In this document: piece after piece, positions 29,718 through 39,585 of the stretch
Layout of the letters: each line of letters starts with the position of its first letter
Position numbering within the stretch: the first letter of the stretch is position 1
Origin: Flavobacteriaceae bacterium D16
GTDB taxonomy: Bacteria > Bacteroidota > Bacteroidia > Flavobacteriales > Flavobacteriaceae
Length of the DNA: 64,000 nucleotides
Direction of reading: 5' to 3'
NCBI GenBank assembly: GCA_021295155.1
Contig: JAJTJC010000036.1
Span: 62,001 to 126,000, forward strand
Program-made: the position numbers and the translations under genes
Notes under the pieces: model-generated
The model's database searches: none
Told to the model about the DNA's origin: nothing
What the model saw: the letters and a program-made list of their open reading frames with translations, nothing else

Positions 29718-32198
29718 TTAAGTTTTGGATTTCCTTGTTTTTTTCTTTGGGGCTTTTTGAGCCAACAGTGCCTGTGCCTGTTCAAGTGAAATTTCCGTCA
29801 CCACTACATCTTTACCCAATTCTACTTTGGTTCGCCCCTTGATCAGGTTATGTCGGCCCCAGCGTGCCTTCTCTATGCGGATTCCTTCTTCGGGCCATTC
29901 CTGAACAAGCTTCTCAGCTTCCTTTTTCTTCTTATCCTCTATCAGTTGCTGAATATCGCTATCTGATAGCGCATTGAAGTCGTATTTCTTCCCTACACTA
30001 ATGAATATACCATTCCACTTGATAAAGGGACCAAAACGGCCCTTACCTTTGGTTACTTCATGACCCTCATAGGTAGCAATGGGAGCTTCTGCTTTCTCCT
30101 TGGCTTTGATGAGTTCAACAGCCCGTTCCAGGTCTACATCAAAAACACTTTCTCCTTTTTCCAGGGACACAAACTTTTTACCATACCTTATATAGGGACC
30201 ATAACGACCCACATTGGCATCTATCTCCTCTCCTTTATATTCGCCCAGTTTACGAGGCAACTGAAAGAGCTCCATGGCCTCTTCATAGGTTATGGTATTC
30301 AGAGACTGGCTGGGTAACAGGCTTGCAAAGACGGGTTTCTCTTCCTCGTCTACCGTTCCAATTTGAGCCATAGGGCCAAATCTACCAAGCCGAACAGCTA
30401 ACTGTCTTCCAGATTTAGGATCCGTTCCAAGAACCCGCTCCCCGCTGGCCCTTTCGGCATTGGCCTCTACTTCGATTACATTGGGATGGAAGTCTTTGTA
30501 AAATTCACGCATTACCTTTTGCCAGTCTTCCTCTCCCGAGGCGATCTCATCAAAGTCTTCTTCTACCCTGGCGGTAAAGTTGTAATCCAGAATATTGGCG
30601 AAATGATCTACGAGGAAATCATTGACGATCATTCCAATATCAGTAGGTACCAGTTTGCCTTTGTCAGAACCTACGGTTTCTTTGAGGACAATGCCCTTGA
30701 TAGTCCCGTTCTGTAAGCTTAACTGATTGTATTTCCTTTCATGGCCGTCTACGCTTCCTTTTTCCACGTAACCCCTGTTTTGGATTGTGGAAATGGTAGG
30801 GGCATAAGTTGAAGGCCTTCCAATTCCCAATTCTTCCAATTTCTTTACCAGGGTAGCCTCAGTGTAGCGATATGCAGCTCGCGTAAATCGCTCGGTAGCT
30901 ACTATTTCCTTATTACTGAGGGGATCCCCTTCTTTCATGGCAGGTAACAAACCAGCCTGCTCCTCTGAAAGGTCCTCTTCATCCTTACCTTCCAGATATA
31001 CTTTAAGGAACCCATCAAACTTAATGACCTCCCCGTTAGCCGTAAATTGTTCCTGGTGAGCGTCGGCTCCAATTTTAATCGTTGTACGTTCCAGCTTGGC
31101 ATCACTCATCTGAGACGCTATGGTACGTTTCCAGATAAGCTCATACAAACGGGCCTGATCCCGTTCCAGGGAAGGAGACTGTAAGTTCATATCTGTAGGA
31201 CGGATGGCTTCGTGAGCCTCCTGCGCCCCTTTTGTTTTCCTGGTATAGTTACGCACCTGACTATAGGCTTCACCATAATTACCAACAATGGCACCTCGCG
31301 CGGCATTCAGGGCTTCCTTAGACAGGTTAACACTGTCTGTTCTCATATAGGTAATCAAACCTGCCTCATAAAGGCGTTGCGCAACCTGCATGGTCCTGGA
31401 TACAGAAAAATAGAGTTTCCTGGAAGCTTCCTGCTGTAGCGTGGATGTAGTAAAGGGTGCTGAGGGTGATTTTTTGGCTGGCTTCTTCTCCAGGCTGGCT
31501 ACATCAAAATTTGCCCCAATATTTTTTTGTAAAAATGCTTCCGCGGCTTCACGGGCAGGGAAAGTTTTCCCTAACCGCGCCTGAAAACCCTTCCCGTCAT
31601 TGGTAAGGAACTGGGCACTAACCCTGAATGAGGATTCGGGTGTAAAGGCCTGGATCTCCCGTTCCCGTTCAACAATAAGTCTTACGGCAACAGATTGCAC
31701 ACGCCCGGCAGATAAGCCAGGTTTAATCTTTTTCCATAGTACCGGTGAGAGTTCATAACCCACCAAACGGTCCAGGACTCTTCGGGCCTGCTGGGCATTA
31801 ACCAGGTTATAATCAATACTCCTTGGGTTCTCGATAGCCTTTTGGATAGCCGATTTGGTTATGGAGTTAAATACAATTCTTTTGGTCTTGTCGCGATCCA
31901 GGTTGAGGGCTTCAACCAGATGCCAGGAAATAGCTTCTCCTTCACGGTCTTCATCACTGGCCAGCCAGATCGTATCGGCCTTTTTTGCCAGCTCTTTCAG
32001 CTTTTTGACTAACGATTTCTTTTCCGCATCTACAATGTATTTCGGAGTAAAGTTATTGTCAATATCTACACCTAATTCTTTGGAGGGGAGGTCTGCAATA
32101 TGTCCGAAACTACTGGCTACTTTATAATCCTTCCCTAGAAAACGCTCAATAGTCCGGGCTTTTGCCGGGGATTCCACAATAACTAAATTTTTGGCCAT
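29718..32198 (-). CDS. topA: DNA topoisomerase I
   Basis: The 826-residue protein (start ATG 32198, because MAKNLVIVESPAKARTIE is the family N-terminus) is a type IA topoisomerase. The Toprim domain has E9 and the SDEDREGEA motif (D82, D84), and the active-site tyrosine is Y284 in GLITYMRTDSVN. It relaxes negative supercoils through a 5'-phosphotyrosine intermediate. The C-terminal part has no Cys4 zinc ribbons; it carries instead several repeats with the pattern GRFGPxI (LGRFGPMAQIG, VGRYGPYIRYG, KGRFGPFIKWN) and ends in a lysine-rich tail. The next gene downstream starts after 9 bp, so topA and the arginase-like gene are probably cotranscribed. Confidence 0.97.
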   Translation of the reverse strand: MAKNLVIVESPAKARTIERFLGKDYKVASSFGHIADLPSKELGVDIDNNFTPKYIVDAEKKSLVKKLKELAKKADTIWLASDEDREGEAISWHLVEALNLDRDKTKRIVFNSITKSAIQKAIENPRSIDYNLVNAQQARRVLDRLVGYELSPVLWKKIKPGLSAGRVQSVAVRLIVEREREIQAFTPESSFRVSAQFLTNDGKGFQARLGKTFPAREAAEAFLQKNIGANFDVASLEKKPAKKSPSAPFTTSTLQQEASRKLYFSVSRTMQVAQRLYEAGLITYMRTDSVNLSKEALNAARGAIVGNYGEAYSQVRNYTRKTKGAQEAHEAIRPTDMNLQSPSLERDQARLYELIWKRTIASQMSDAKLERTTIKIGADAHQEQFTANGEVIKFDGFLKVYLEGKDEEDLSEEQAGLLPAMKEGDPLSNKEIVATERFTRAAYRYTEATLVKKLEELGIGRPSTYAPTISTIQNRGYVEKGSVDGHERKYNQLSLQNGTIKGIVLKETVGSDKGKLVPTDIGMIVNDFLVDHFANILDYNFTARVEEDFDEIASGEEDWQKVMREFYKDFHPNVIEVEANAERASGERVLGTDPKSGRQLAVRLGRFGPMAQIGTVDEEEKPVFASLLPSQSLNTITYEEAMELFQLPRKLGEYKGEEIDANVGRYGPYIRYGKKFVSLEKGESVFDVDLERAVELIKAKEKAEAPIATYEGHEVTKGKGRFGPFIKWNGIFISVGKKYDFNALSDSDIQQLIEDKKKKEAEKLVQEWPEEGIRIEKARWGRHNLIKGRTKVELGKDVVVTEISLEQAQALLAQKAPKKKTRKSKT

Positions 32199-32217
32199 GC
32201 GAAGCTTTTTGTGCTGA

Positions 32218-32246
32218 CAAAAGTATGGGAATTTTTTTATTATCAA
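32218..32246 (-). promoter_or_regulatory. topA promoter
   Basis: On the minus strand a TTG at 32246-32244 is followed, after 18 bases, by TACTTTTG at 32225-32218. This is a full Bacteroidota TTG/TAnnTTTG promoter ending 19 bases before the topA start codon. Confidence 0.65.
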
Positions 32247-32332
32247 TACCAAGGCCTGCAGATCATCAATTATCTTCGGGCTGGGAAAACCCCAATTAAT
32301 CCTTATTTTAGACGATACTAGAACACTATTTA

Positions 32333-35300
32333 ATGAAAGTCATTTACTTATTCCTGCTTGGTCTTGTGCTATGCTTTCCCTTCCAGGGGACCCAGGCACA
32401 AAGAAAAAAACAAAAAACAGCAACAATAACATTTGACCAGGCCCTTTATGAAGGAATTTCCTGGAGGCAAGTCGGGCCTTTTCGTGGAGGAAGAGCAGGG
32501 ACCGTAAGCGGGGTTTTACACAATCCTAACTTATACTACATGGGAACCGCCGGAGGCGGAGTATGGAAAACTGAGGACGCAGGGAGCAACTGGAGTTGTA
32601 TCTCAGACGGCTATTTTGGTGGATCTATAGGTGCATTGGCTGTCTCGGAATCGGACCCTAACATCATCTATGTAGGGGAAGGTGAACAAACCCTAAGAGG
32701 TAATGTATCTTCCGGACACGGATTATGGAAAAGCATGGACGCGGGAAAAACCTGGGAGTTTATAGGACTAAAAGGTTCTGAGCACATTGCAAGGATACGC
32801 GTACACCCAACAAATCCCGATATCGTCTATGCAGCGGCTATTGGCAACCTGTGGATCCCTAATGAAACCCGTGGCGTCTATCGCTCTGTAGACGGTGGTA
32901 AAAACTGGGAGCGAATTCTGTATGTAAGTGATAAAGCAGGAGCAGGAGATCTTATTCTGGATCCCAATAATCCCAGAATCATCTACGCTGCCAGCTGGCA
33001 AATGAAACGAAACGGTTATCGCATGGACAGTGGCGGACCGGACAGTAAACTATTTAAAAGTACAGACGGAGGTGATACCTGGGTAGATATATCCACACAA
33101 GCGGGACTACCAGGCGGGCCCTGGGGCATTGTTGGAATTGCGGTCTCCCCTTTGAATTCCAATCGGATATGGACCATTATTGAGGCAGCAGATGGGGGCG
33201 TATTTCGTTCAGATGATGCAGGGGTGAGCTGGAAAAAGGTAAATGAAAACAGGGCATTACGCCAAAGGGCCTGGTATTACAGTCGAATTTATGCCGATAC
33301 CCAGAATGAAGACAAAGTATATGTAATGAACGTTAGCTATGGAGTTTCCACAGATGGAGGAAAAACTTTTACCCTAAAAAATGCCCCCCATGGAGACCAT
33401 CATGATTTGTGGATTGACCCCAATAATAATAATCGTATGATCATAGCAGACGATGGGGGAGCTCAGATTTCGAATGATGGCGGAAATAACTGGTCTACCT
33501 ATTACAATCAACCCACAGCTCAATTTTATAGAGTTACTACAGACCACCATTTTCCTTACAGAATATATGGTGCCCAACAGGACAATAGTACGATCCGGAT
33601 ACTACACCGAACCTCAGGAAACGCTGTCACCGAACAGCACTGGGAACCTAGTGCAGGGGGTGAGAGTGCCCACCTTGCCCCAGACCCCAATAATCCCGAT
33701 ATCGTTTATGGAGGCACGTACAAAGGGTATATGATGCGTAAAGATCATTCAATTGACCAAACAAGGTCGGTTAACGTCTGGCCGGATAATCCAGCCGGTT
33801 CCGGGGTAGAAGTGATGAAATACCGGTTTAACTGGAATTTTCCTGTGCTCTTCAGCAAACATAATCCCAAACGCCTGTACGCCGGATCTAACTTCCTTCA
33901 TGCTACTGAAAATGAGGGGCAATCCTGGAAATTAATTTCACCGGATCTAACCAGAGGACTTCCTGAAACCATAAAGTCTTCGGGCGGGCCTATTACCCAG
34001 GATAATACAGGGGCAGAATTCTATTCCAATCTTTTTGCAATCGCCGAGTCTCCCCTGGAAGCCGGAGTGATCTGGGCCGGAAGTGATGACGGGTTAATTC
34101 ATATTACTCGGAACAACGGTGAAAGCTGGGAAGATATCACCCCACCGGCAGGGATGTCGCCTAAACTGAATATGATCAATTGCATTGACCCCAGTCCGTT
34201 TAAAAAAGGCTCGGCCTATGTAGCTGCTACTTCCTATAAATTCGGAGACTACACTCCTTATTTATATAAGACCACAGACTACGGGAAAAGCTGGACCTTA
34301 ATAACTAAAGGGATTCCAAAAAATCATTACACAAGAGCCATTCGCTCGGACCAGATAAGGGAGGGGCTGCTTTATGCAGGAACCGAATGGGGCATGTATG
34401 TCTCCTTTGATGATGGGATAAGCTGGAAACCCTTTCAACTAAACCTGCCTATCACATCTATCCGGGATCTGCATGTACGGGATAACGACCTTATAGCAGC
34501 GACTCATGGCAGGAGCTTCTGGATGATTGATGACCTGACACCGCTTCATCAGCTATCTGCTGAAATGAATCAGCAGGATGCTGTCTTGTTCAAGCCAGAC
34601 AAGGCATATCGGATGCAGCAATCCGGAAGAGGAAATGCCAATAAAAAATTGGAAGGTACAAACCATCCCAATGGTGCACTTATCCATTATTACATTAAAG
34701 ATTTAAAGGAAACAGACACCCTGATTTTGGAAATTAAAGAGGCTGATGGAAAAACCATTCAGCGGTTCTCAAATAAGGCCAAAATCAATAAACACAACCC
34801 TCAAGCTACCAAACCCCTGAAAGTGAAAAAAGGAGGTAACCGTTTTGTTTGGAATATGCGTTATCCTGGCTTTAGGGCATTTGAGGGTATGGTATTGTAT
34901 TCCTCCCCTAATGTAGGACCCAAGGCTGTACCTGGCACCTATAAAGTTGCTCTAAACTATAACGGTCAAGTATTTGAAGAGACATTCCAAATTGTTAAAG
35001 ATCCCCGACAATCCAACACCCAGGAGGATTATAAGGAGCAATTCGATTTCCTTATTAAGGTTCGCAACGAAGTAAGTAGGGCCAATGAAGCCATTGTTCG
35101 CATTCGGCAAATCAAAAAAGATCTCGAATACCTCAAGGGAAAAGCAGATGGGAAACCGGATCTGAAGGCATTGGTAGAGCGCTTTGAATCCGAATTGAGC
35201 CAGGTGGAAAACAACATCCACATGACCAAGAACCAAAGCAGGCAAGACCCGCTTAATTACGGAATCCGGATCAATAACAGGCTTGCTTTCCTATTGGCCG

Positions 35301-35473
35301 ACTCACAGCGCGGAGACTATCCGCCAACTGATCAGGCCAAAGAATTTTTTATAGAGGTGAAAAACGAATTGGGTACTGAAATTAAGGCATTGGGTCGTCT
35401 TATGATGACCTATGTAAATCAAATAAATAATCTGGTTGATGACAGTCAGATAAAAATGATTTCATTTGACTAG
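32333..35473 (+). CDS. secreted BNR/VPS10 (sortilin-like) beta-propeller protein
   Basis: The 1046-residue protein has a signal peptide (cleavage after TQAQ) and two beta-propeller regions over about residues 40-720 with many Asp-box (BNR) motifs such as SxDxGxTW: TEDAGSNWSC, SMDAGKTWEF, SVDGGKNWER, STDGGDTWVD, SDDAGVSWKK, TTDYGKSWTL. The C-terminal 300 residues are an Ig-like domain followed by helices. Such proteins are often labelled glycosyl hydrolase or sortilin because of the shared Asp boxes, but the sialidase arginine triad is not apparent, so hydrolase activity is not supported. They are abundant in marine Bacteroidota and thought to be secreted binding or peptidase-like proteins. 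The gene is divergent from topA. No T9SS C-terminal sorting domain is seen. Confidence 0.85.
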   Translation: MKVIYLFLLGLVLCFPFQGTQAQRKKQKTATITFDQALYEGISWRQVGPFRGGRAGTVSGVLHNPNLYYMGTAGGGVWKTEDAGSNWSCISDGYFGGSIGALAVSESDPNIIYVGEGEQTLRGNVSSGHGLWKSMDAGKTWEFIGLKGSEHIARIRVHPTNPDIVYAAAIGNLWIPNETRGVYRSVDGGKNWERILYVSDKAGAGDLILDPNNPRIIYAASWQMKRNGYRMDSGGPDSKLFKSTDGGDTWVDISTQAGLPGGPWGIVGIAVSPLNSNRIWTIIEAADGGVFRSDDAGVSWKKVNENRALRQRAWYYSRIYADTQNEDKVYVMNVSYGVSTDGGKTFTLKNAPHGDHHDLWIDPNNNNRMIIADDGGAQISNDGGNNWSTYYNQPTAQFYRVTTDHHFPYRIYGAQQDNSTIRILHRTSGNAVTEQHWEPSAGGESAHLAPDPNNPDIVYGGTYKGYMMRKDHSIDQTRSVNVWPDNPAGSGVEVMKYRFNWNFPVLFSKHNPKRLYAGSNFLHATENEGQSWKLISPDLTRGLPETIKSSGGPITQDNTGAEFYSNLFAIAESPLEAGVIWAGSDDGLIHITRNNGESWEDITPPAGMSPKLNMINCIDPSPFKKGSAYVAATSYKFGDYTPYLYKTTDYGKSWTLITKGIPKNHYTRAIRSDQIREGLLYAGTEWGMYVSFDDGISWKPFQLNLPITSIRDLHVRDNDLIAATHGRSFWMIDDLTPLHQLSAEMNQQDAVLFKPDKAYRMQQSGRGNANKKLEGTNHPNGALIHYYIKDLKETDTLILEIKEADGKTIQRFSNKAKINKHNPQATKPLKVKKGGNRFVWNMRYPGFRAFEGMVLYSSPNVGPKAVPGTYKVALNYNGQVFEETFQIVKDPRQSNTQEDYKEQFDFLIKVRNEVSRANEAIVRIRQIKKDLEYLKGKADGKPDLKALVERFESELSQVENNIHMTKNQSRQDPLNYGIRINNRLAFLLADSQRGDYPPTDQAKEFFIEVKNELGTEIKALGRLMMTYVNQINNLVDDSQIKMISFD

Positions 35474-35475
35474 AT

Positions 35476-36717
35476 TCAAAGTGCCAAGGTACTCAATAAA
35501 TTAATCCCATCCTGATTGTACCGATACTGATATAGTACATCATCCCCTACCATCAGAAGCTGGTTTTGCATGGGAATGACATCAAAGGTCACCACATCCT
35601 GGAAATGATCCAACAATTGCAGGTCTTGAATGTCTGTCTTATCGTAAACTTTCAGACCGCTAGCCCCATCGCAAATAAACAATTTATCATCCCTGACTCC
35701 CAGACCATAGGGCTCATCCATAGGATAACTCACAGCGAGTTCAGGGCTGGAAATATTGGAGATATCTACAATGAACAGACCGCTCTCGGTTGCTCCACAA
35801 TTGTTACCACCCCTCAGGGTTACATAAGCGTAATCTCCATCCACCACTACCGGATCACAGGCCGTACCATGCTGGAATTCGGATACAAATTCAGGGGAAG
35901 AGGGCACGGTGAGATTATAGATATACATACCGCGCATACTGCCGAGGAATAGATATTCTCCATTGTAAAAAATAGTTTCTATATCAAAACCAGCGTAGAC
36001 ATCATCAAGGTCTGCAGGGTTTTCCAAATCACTTATATCAAAAACATTAATATTATGACTGTCTACGGCGTAGAGATAATCCCCTACTATCTTAAAGCGG
36101 GCCAGGGAACCTCCCTGTCCAACATTTCCCGCATCATTGGCTTCAGCAAAAAAGATATCTATTTGTCCCCAGCGCGTTTCATAGTCAGCAATTAGCCTTC
36201 TTTCGGTAACCACTTCCCAGCCAACGAGTATATCCGTTTCATAATTCCAGTCGCCATATTCGAAAAAATCAGCTTCCGCAGGCCAGATGACATTATCGCG
36301 AAGCACATTATCCAATCTTTTTACGATTTGAATGTTATTAATATCTGAGATGTCAAATACCATAAGATCCGTAATGCTATCTGCATAGAGGTAATTATCC
36401 TTGACTGAAATATCCACATTCCCGGCAATTTTGATAAAGGAGATTTTACGAGGATTTTCAGGATTGCTGTTGTCAATTACATGAACCCCCTTGTATTTGT
36501 CATTGACAAATATGTAATCATTATACACATACATCTTTCCGGATTCCTGCACAGGGACTGGTGCAATAATGTCCACACTGTTTTTGAACTCTTCCAAACT
36601 CATGGTCAGCGGGCGTGCTACCAGATAATCCTCATAAAGATCATCGTTGTTTTTCTCGCAGGAAACAAAGGCGACCATAAGGAAAAGGCCACAGAGGGGG
36701 TAAATCAGATTCTTCAT
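35476..36717 (-). CDS. LVIVD-repeat beta-propeller lipoprotein
   Basis: The 413-residue protein has a lipoprotein signal (FVSC, Cys20) and a beta-propeller made of LVIVD-type repeats: YKGVHVIDNSNPENPRKI, LMVFDISDINNIQIV, INVFDISDLENPADL, MYIYNLTVPSSPEFV, LFIVDISNISSPELA and LKVYDKTDIQDLQLL. The family is common on bacterial surfaces; function is unknown. Its stop lies only 2 bp from the stop of the convergent BNR gene, and its start is divergent from miaB. Confidence 0.9.
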   Translation of the reverse strand: MKNLIYPLCGLFLMVAFVSCEKNNDDLYEDYLVARPLTMSLEEFKNSVDIIAPVPVQESGKMYVYNDYIFVNDKYKGVHVIDNSNPENPRKISFIKIAGNVDISVKDNYLYADSITDLMVFDISDINNIQIVKRLDNVLRDNVIWPAEADFFEYGDWNYETDILVGWEVVTERRLIADYETRWGQIDIFFAEANDAGNVGQGGSLARFKIVGDYLYAVDSHNINVFDISDLENPADLDDVYAGFDIETIFYNGEYLFLGSMRGMYIYNLTVPSSPEFVSEFQHGTACDPVVVDGDYAYVTLRGGNNCGATESGLFIVDISNISSPELAVSYPMDEPYGLGVRDDKLFICDGASGLKVYDKTDIQDLQLLDHFQDVVTFDVIPMQNQLLMVGDDVLYQYRYNQDGINLLSTLAL

Positions 36718-36807
36718 AGCTTGTTTATTTTTAATAGAGGTTGTACAAAAAAGATACAGGCAACTCAGGCACGTTGCGTTAGAATTGGTAATTATTTAAC
36801 TGTCAAA

Positions 36808-36839
36808 TTGTCATATAAAAGGGATATATCTTATCTTTG
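36808..36839 (+). promoter_or_regulatory. promoter of the miaB transcript
   Basis: A TTG at 36808-36810 is followed, after 21 bases, by TATCTTTG at 36832-36839. Both elements and the spacing fit the Bacteroidota housekeeping promoter. The miaB start codon lies 35 bases further on. Confidence 0.7.
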
Positions 36840-36874
36840 CAAACCGCTTAAAAAGCGTAGTACAGCATATTTCT

Positions 36875-38317
36875 ATGGAGAAGGTAATTGATGAATCTGT
36901 GCAGGGAAAGGCCCTGCTCATTGAATCCAAAAAGGATAATGCCCGTAAATTGTATATTGAAAGTTACGGTTGTCAGATGAACTTTTCAGACAGCGAGATT
37001 GTAGCCTCAATATTAACGGAAGCAGGATACAACACCACAGATCAATTGGAAGATGCGGATCTGGTCCTGGTGAACACCTGTTCTATTCGGGAAAAGGCAG
37101 AGCTCACAGTCAGGAAAAGGCTGGAGAAATTCAACGCCGAAAAAAAATCCCGTCCTCACCTTAAAGTGGGTGTATTGGGTTGCATGGCAGAGCGACTGAA
37201 AAGTCAACTACTGGAAGAGGAAAAAATTGTGGACATGGTAGTGGGCCCGGACGCCTATAAGGACCTGCCTAATTTGCTGAAAGAAGTTGATGAAGGTAGA
37301 AACGCAGTCAATGTGATCCTTTCCAAAGAAGAAACCTATGGAGATATAGCGCCAGTTCGTCTCAACTCCAATGGGGTAACCGCTTTTGTATCTATTACCC
37401 GGGGATGCGATAATATGTGTACGTTTTGTGTGGTCCCTTTTACTCGCGGCCGTGAGCGCAGCAGGGATCCGTATTCCATAGTAGAGGAAATCAACCAGCT
37501 TTGGGACAAGGGGTTTAAGGAAGTAACCTTGTTGGGGCAAAATGTAGACAGCTACTTATGGTATGGAGGCGGTTTAAAAAAGGACTTTGATAAAGCCTCC
37601 GAAATACAGAAAGCTACCGCGGTAAATTTTGCGGGATTACTCCAAATGGTGGCAGAAGCGCAACCCCGTATGCGGGTTCGTTTTTCTACCTCCAATCCAC
37701 AGGACATGACGGTAGAGGTTGTTGAAACCATGGCTAGATACCATAATATATGTAACTATATACATTTACCTGTTCAAAGTGGCAGCGACCGGATTTTAAA
37801 GAAAATGAACCGACTGCATACACGTGAGGAGTACTTTGGCCTTGTTGACAACATAAAGCGCTTGATTCCGGATTGTGGAATTAGCCAGGACATGATTGCT
37901 GGTTTCCCCACCGAAACGGAAGAGGACCATCAGGACACCTTAAGCCTTATGGAGTATGTAAAATACGACTTTGGCTTTATGTTTGCCTACTCGGAAAGAC
38001 CAGGCACCCTTGCCGCCAGGAAATTGGCAGATGATATCCCCATGGAAACGAAAAAAAGGCGCCTCAGTGAGATTATTGAACTGCAACAAAAGCACAGCCT
38101 TTACAGAAACCAGCAACATTTGGGGAAAGTTGAGGAAGTGTTGATTGAAGGGAATTCCAAAAAATCGGATGCCCACTGGATGGGCAGGAATACACAAAAC
38201 ACGGTTGTGGTCTTCCCCAAGGAAACATATCAGGTAGGCGATTTTGTCAACGTGAGGATAAAAGACTGTACTTCTGCTACCCTTATAGGGGAAGCAGTAG
38301 GATATTCAAAAAACTAG
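36875..38317 (+). CDS. miaB: tRNA-2-methylthio-N6-dimethylallyladenosine synthase
   Basis: The 480-residue protein is a radical-SAM methylthiotransferase. The N-terminal domain has three cluster-binding cysteines C33 (YGCQMN), C69 (NTCSIREKAE) and C103 (LGCMAERL). The radical-SAM cluster is held by C178, C182 and C185 in CDNMCTFC. A TRAM domain forms the C-terminus (about 410-478). It adds a 2-methylthio group to isopentenyl-A37 of tRNAs reading UNN codons. It opens a plus-strand run in which the next gene starts 3 bp later and lptE, a TPR gene and secG follow with gaps of a few bases. Confidence 0.97.
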   Translation: MEKVIDESVQGKALLIESKKDNARKLYIESYGCQMNFSDSEIVASILTEAGYNTTDQLEDADLVLVNTCSIREKAELTVRKRLEKFNAEKKSRPHLKVGVLGCMAERLKSQLLEEEKIVDMVVGPDAYKDLPNLLKEVDEGRNAVNVILSKEETYGDIAPVRLNSNGVTAFVSITRGCDNMCTFCVVPFTRGRERSRDPYSIVEEINQLWDKGFKEVTLLGQNVDSYLWYGGGLKKDFDKASEIQKATAVNFAGLLQMVAEAQPRMRVRFSTSNPQDMTVEVVETMARYHNICNYIHLPVQSGSDRILKKMNRLHTREEYFGLVDNIKRLIPDCGISQDMIAGFPTETEEDHQDTLSLMEYVKYDFGFMFAYSERPGTLAARKLADDIPMETKKRRLSEIIELQQKHSLYRNQQHLGKVEEVLIEGNSKKSDAHWMGRNTQNTVVVFPKETYQVGDFVNVRIKDCTSATLIGEAVGYSKN

Positions 38318-38320
38318 AGC

Positions 38321-39583
38321 ATGGAAAATCTGCAGGCTATAAAACAACGTTTTGGCATCATTGGAAACAATGAAAAGCTAAACAGGGCTTTGGAAAAGGC
38401 CATACAAGTGGCTCCAACAGATATTTCCGTTTTGGTTACCGGAGAAAGTGGCGTGGGAAAAGAAGCAGTTCCCAAAATAATCCACTCCCTTTCACACAGG
38501 AAGCACGCCAAATACATTGCGGTTAACTGCGGTGCTATTCCGGAAGGCACCATAGATAGTGAACTATTTGGTCACGAAAAGGGCGCCTTCACCGGGGCAA
38601 CACAGACACGTAGTGGCTACTTTGAAGTGGCCGACGGGGGTACCATTTTCCTGGATGAAGTAGGTGAACTTCCGCTGACTACGCAGGTTCGTCTTTTAAG
38701 GGTCCTGGAAAACGGTGAGTTCCTGAAAGTGGGATCTTCACACGTTCAAAAGACCAATGTGCGGATTGTTGCAGCCACCAACATGAATATGCTGGAGGCG
38801 ATCAAAAAAGAAAAATTCCGGGAGGACCTCTACTACCGCCTGAGCACCGTGGAAATAAACATTCCACCACTGCGCGAGCGCCGGGAAGACATTTACTTGT
38901 TGTTCCGAAAGTTTGCTTCTGATTTTGGTCAGAAATATAAGATGCCTACCATCCGCCTTGAGGACGATGCTGTACAATTGCTTTTAAAGTATCGCTGGCC
39001 AGGAAACATACGTCAGCTGAGGAATATAGCCGAACAGATTTCCGTATTGGAAAAAAGCAGGAGTATTTCCATGAGTACACTCAATAGTTATCTCCCCAAT
39101 GCAAATGATTCCAACTTACCTGCGGTGATAACCCCTAAAAAAAGCGAGGGTGATTTCAGCAATGAGCGGGAAATTCTGTATAAGGTACTCTTTGATATGA
39201 AGGCCGATTTGAATGACCTGAAGCAACTTACCCTTGAATTATTAAACAGCAATGACCTTTCCAAAGTTCAGGAGGAACACGGATCCCTGATTGAAAAAAT
39301 CTATGGAGATAATGGTGAATCTGTCCAGGAGGAACCCAGTTCAGTAGCACTGCTCCCACCTCCTGAGGCGGTTACTCAAACCCCGATAGAGCCCCCTTCC
39401 GAAGACAAGTACCACTTCGCCGAAGAGATTGAAGAAGAGGAAACCCTATCTTTACAGGAAAAGGAGATTGAGCTGATCAAAAAGTCCCTGGAACGCAATC
39501 GGGGAAAACGAAAGGCAGCAGCAGCGGAATTGGGAATATCAGAACGAACACTCTACAGAAAAATTAAACAATACGACCTCTAA
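38321..39583 (+). CDS. sigma54-interacting transcriptional activator without sensor domain
   Basis: The 420-residue protein starts directly with the AAA+ domain: Walker A GESGVGKE at 41-48, the sigma54-contact loop GAFTGA at 88-93, Walker B IFLDE at 109-113 and the arginine region REDLYYRL. A Fis-type helix-turn-helix closes the protein (RNRGKRKAAAAELGISERTLYRKI). Between them, about 260-380, is an acidic linker. No receiver, GAF or PAS domain precedes the ATPase, so the usual on/off switch is missing and activity may be set by level or a partner. It remodels RNA polymerase with sigma54 at -24/-12 promoters. It lies between miaB (3 bp) and lptE (2 bp). Confidence 0.93.
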   Translation: MENLQAIKQRFGIIGNNEKLNRALEKAIQVAPTDISVLVTGESGVGKEAVPKIIHSLSHRKHAKYIAVNCGAIPEGTIDSELFGHEKGAFTGATQTRSGYFEVADGGTIFLDEVGELPLTTQVRLLRVLENGEFLKVGSSHVQKTNVRIVAATNMNMLEAIKKEKFREDLYYRLSTVEINIPPLRERREDIYLLFRKFASDFGQKYKMPTIRLEDDAVQLLLKYRWPGNIRQLRNIAEQISVLEKSRSISMSTLNSYLPNANDSNLPAVITPKKSEGDFSNEREILYKVLFDMKADLNDLKQLTLELLNSNDLSKVQEEHGSLIEKIYGDNGESVQEEPSSVALLPPPEAVTQTPIEPPSEDKYHFAEEIEEEETLSLQEKEIELIKKSLERNRGKRKAAAAELGISERTLYRKIKQYDL

Positions 39584-39585
39584 AT

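Noticed and set aside
32333-35473. Possible sialidase or glycoside hydrolase
   Set aside because: Asp boxes are plentiful, but I could not find the arginine triad or catalytic Tyr/Glu of sialidases; described only as a BNR/VPS10 protein.
19223-36717. T9SS C-terminal sorting domains on secreted proteins near the gld operon
   Set aside because: The LRR, BNR and LVIVD proteins do not end with the typical sorting-domain motifs, so no cargo was assigned.
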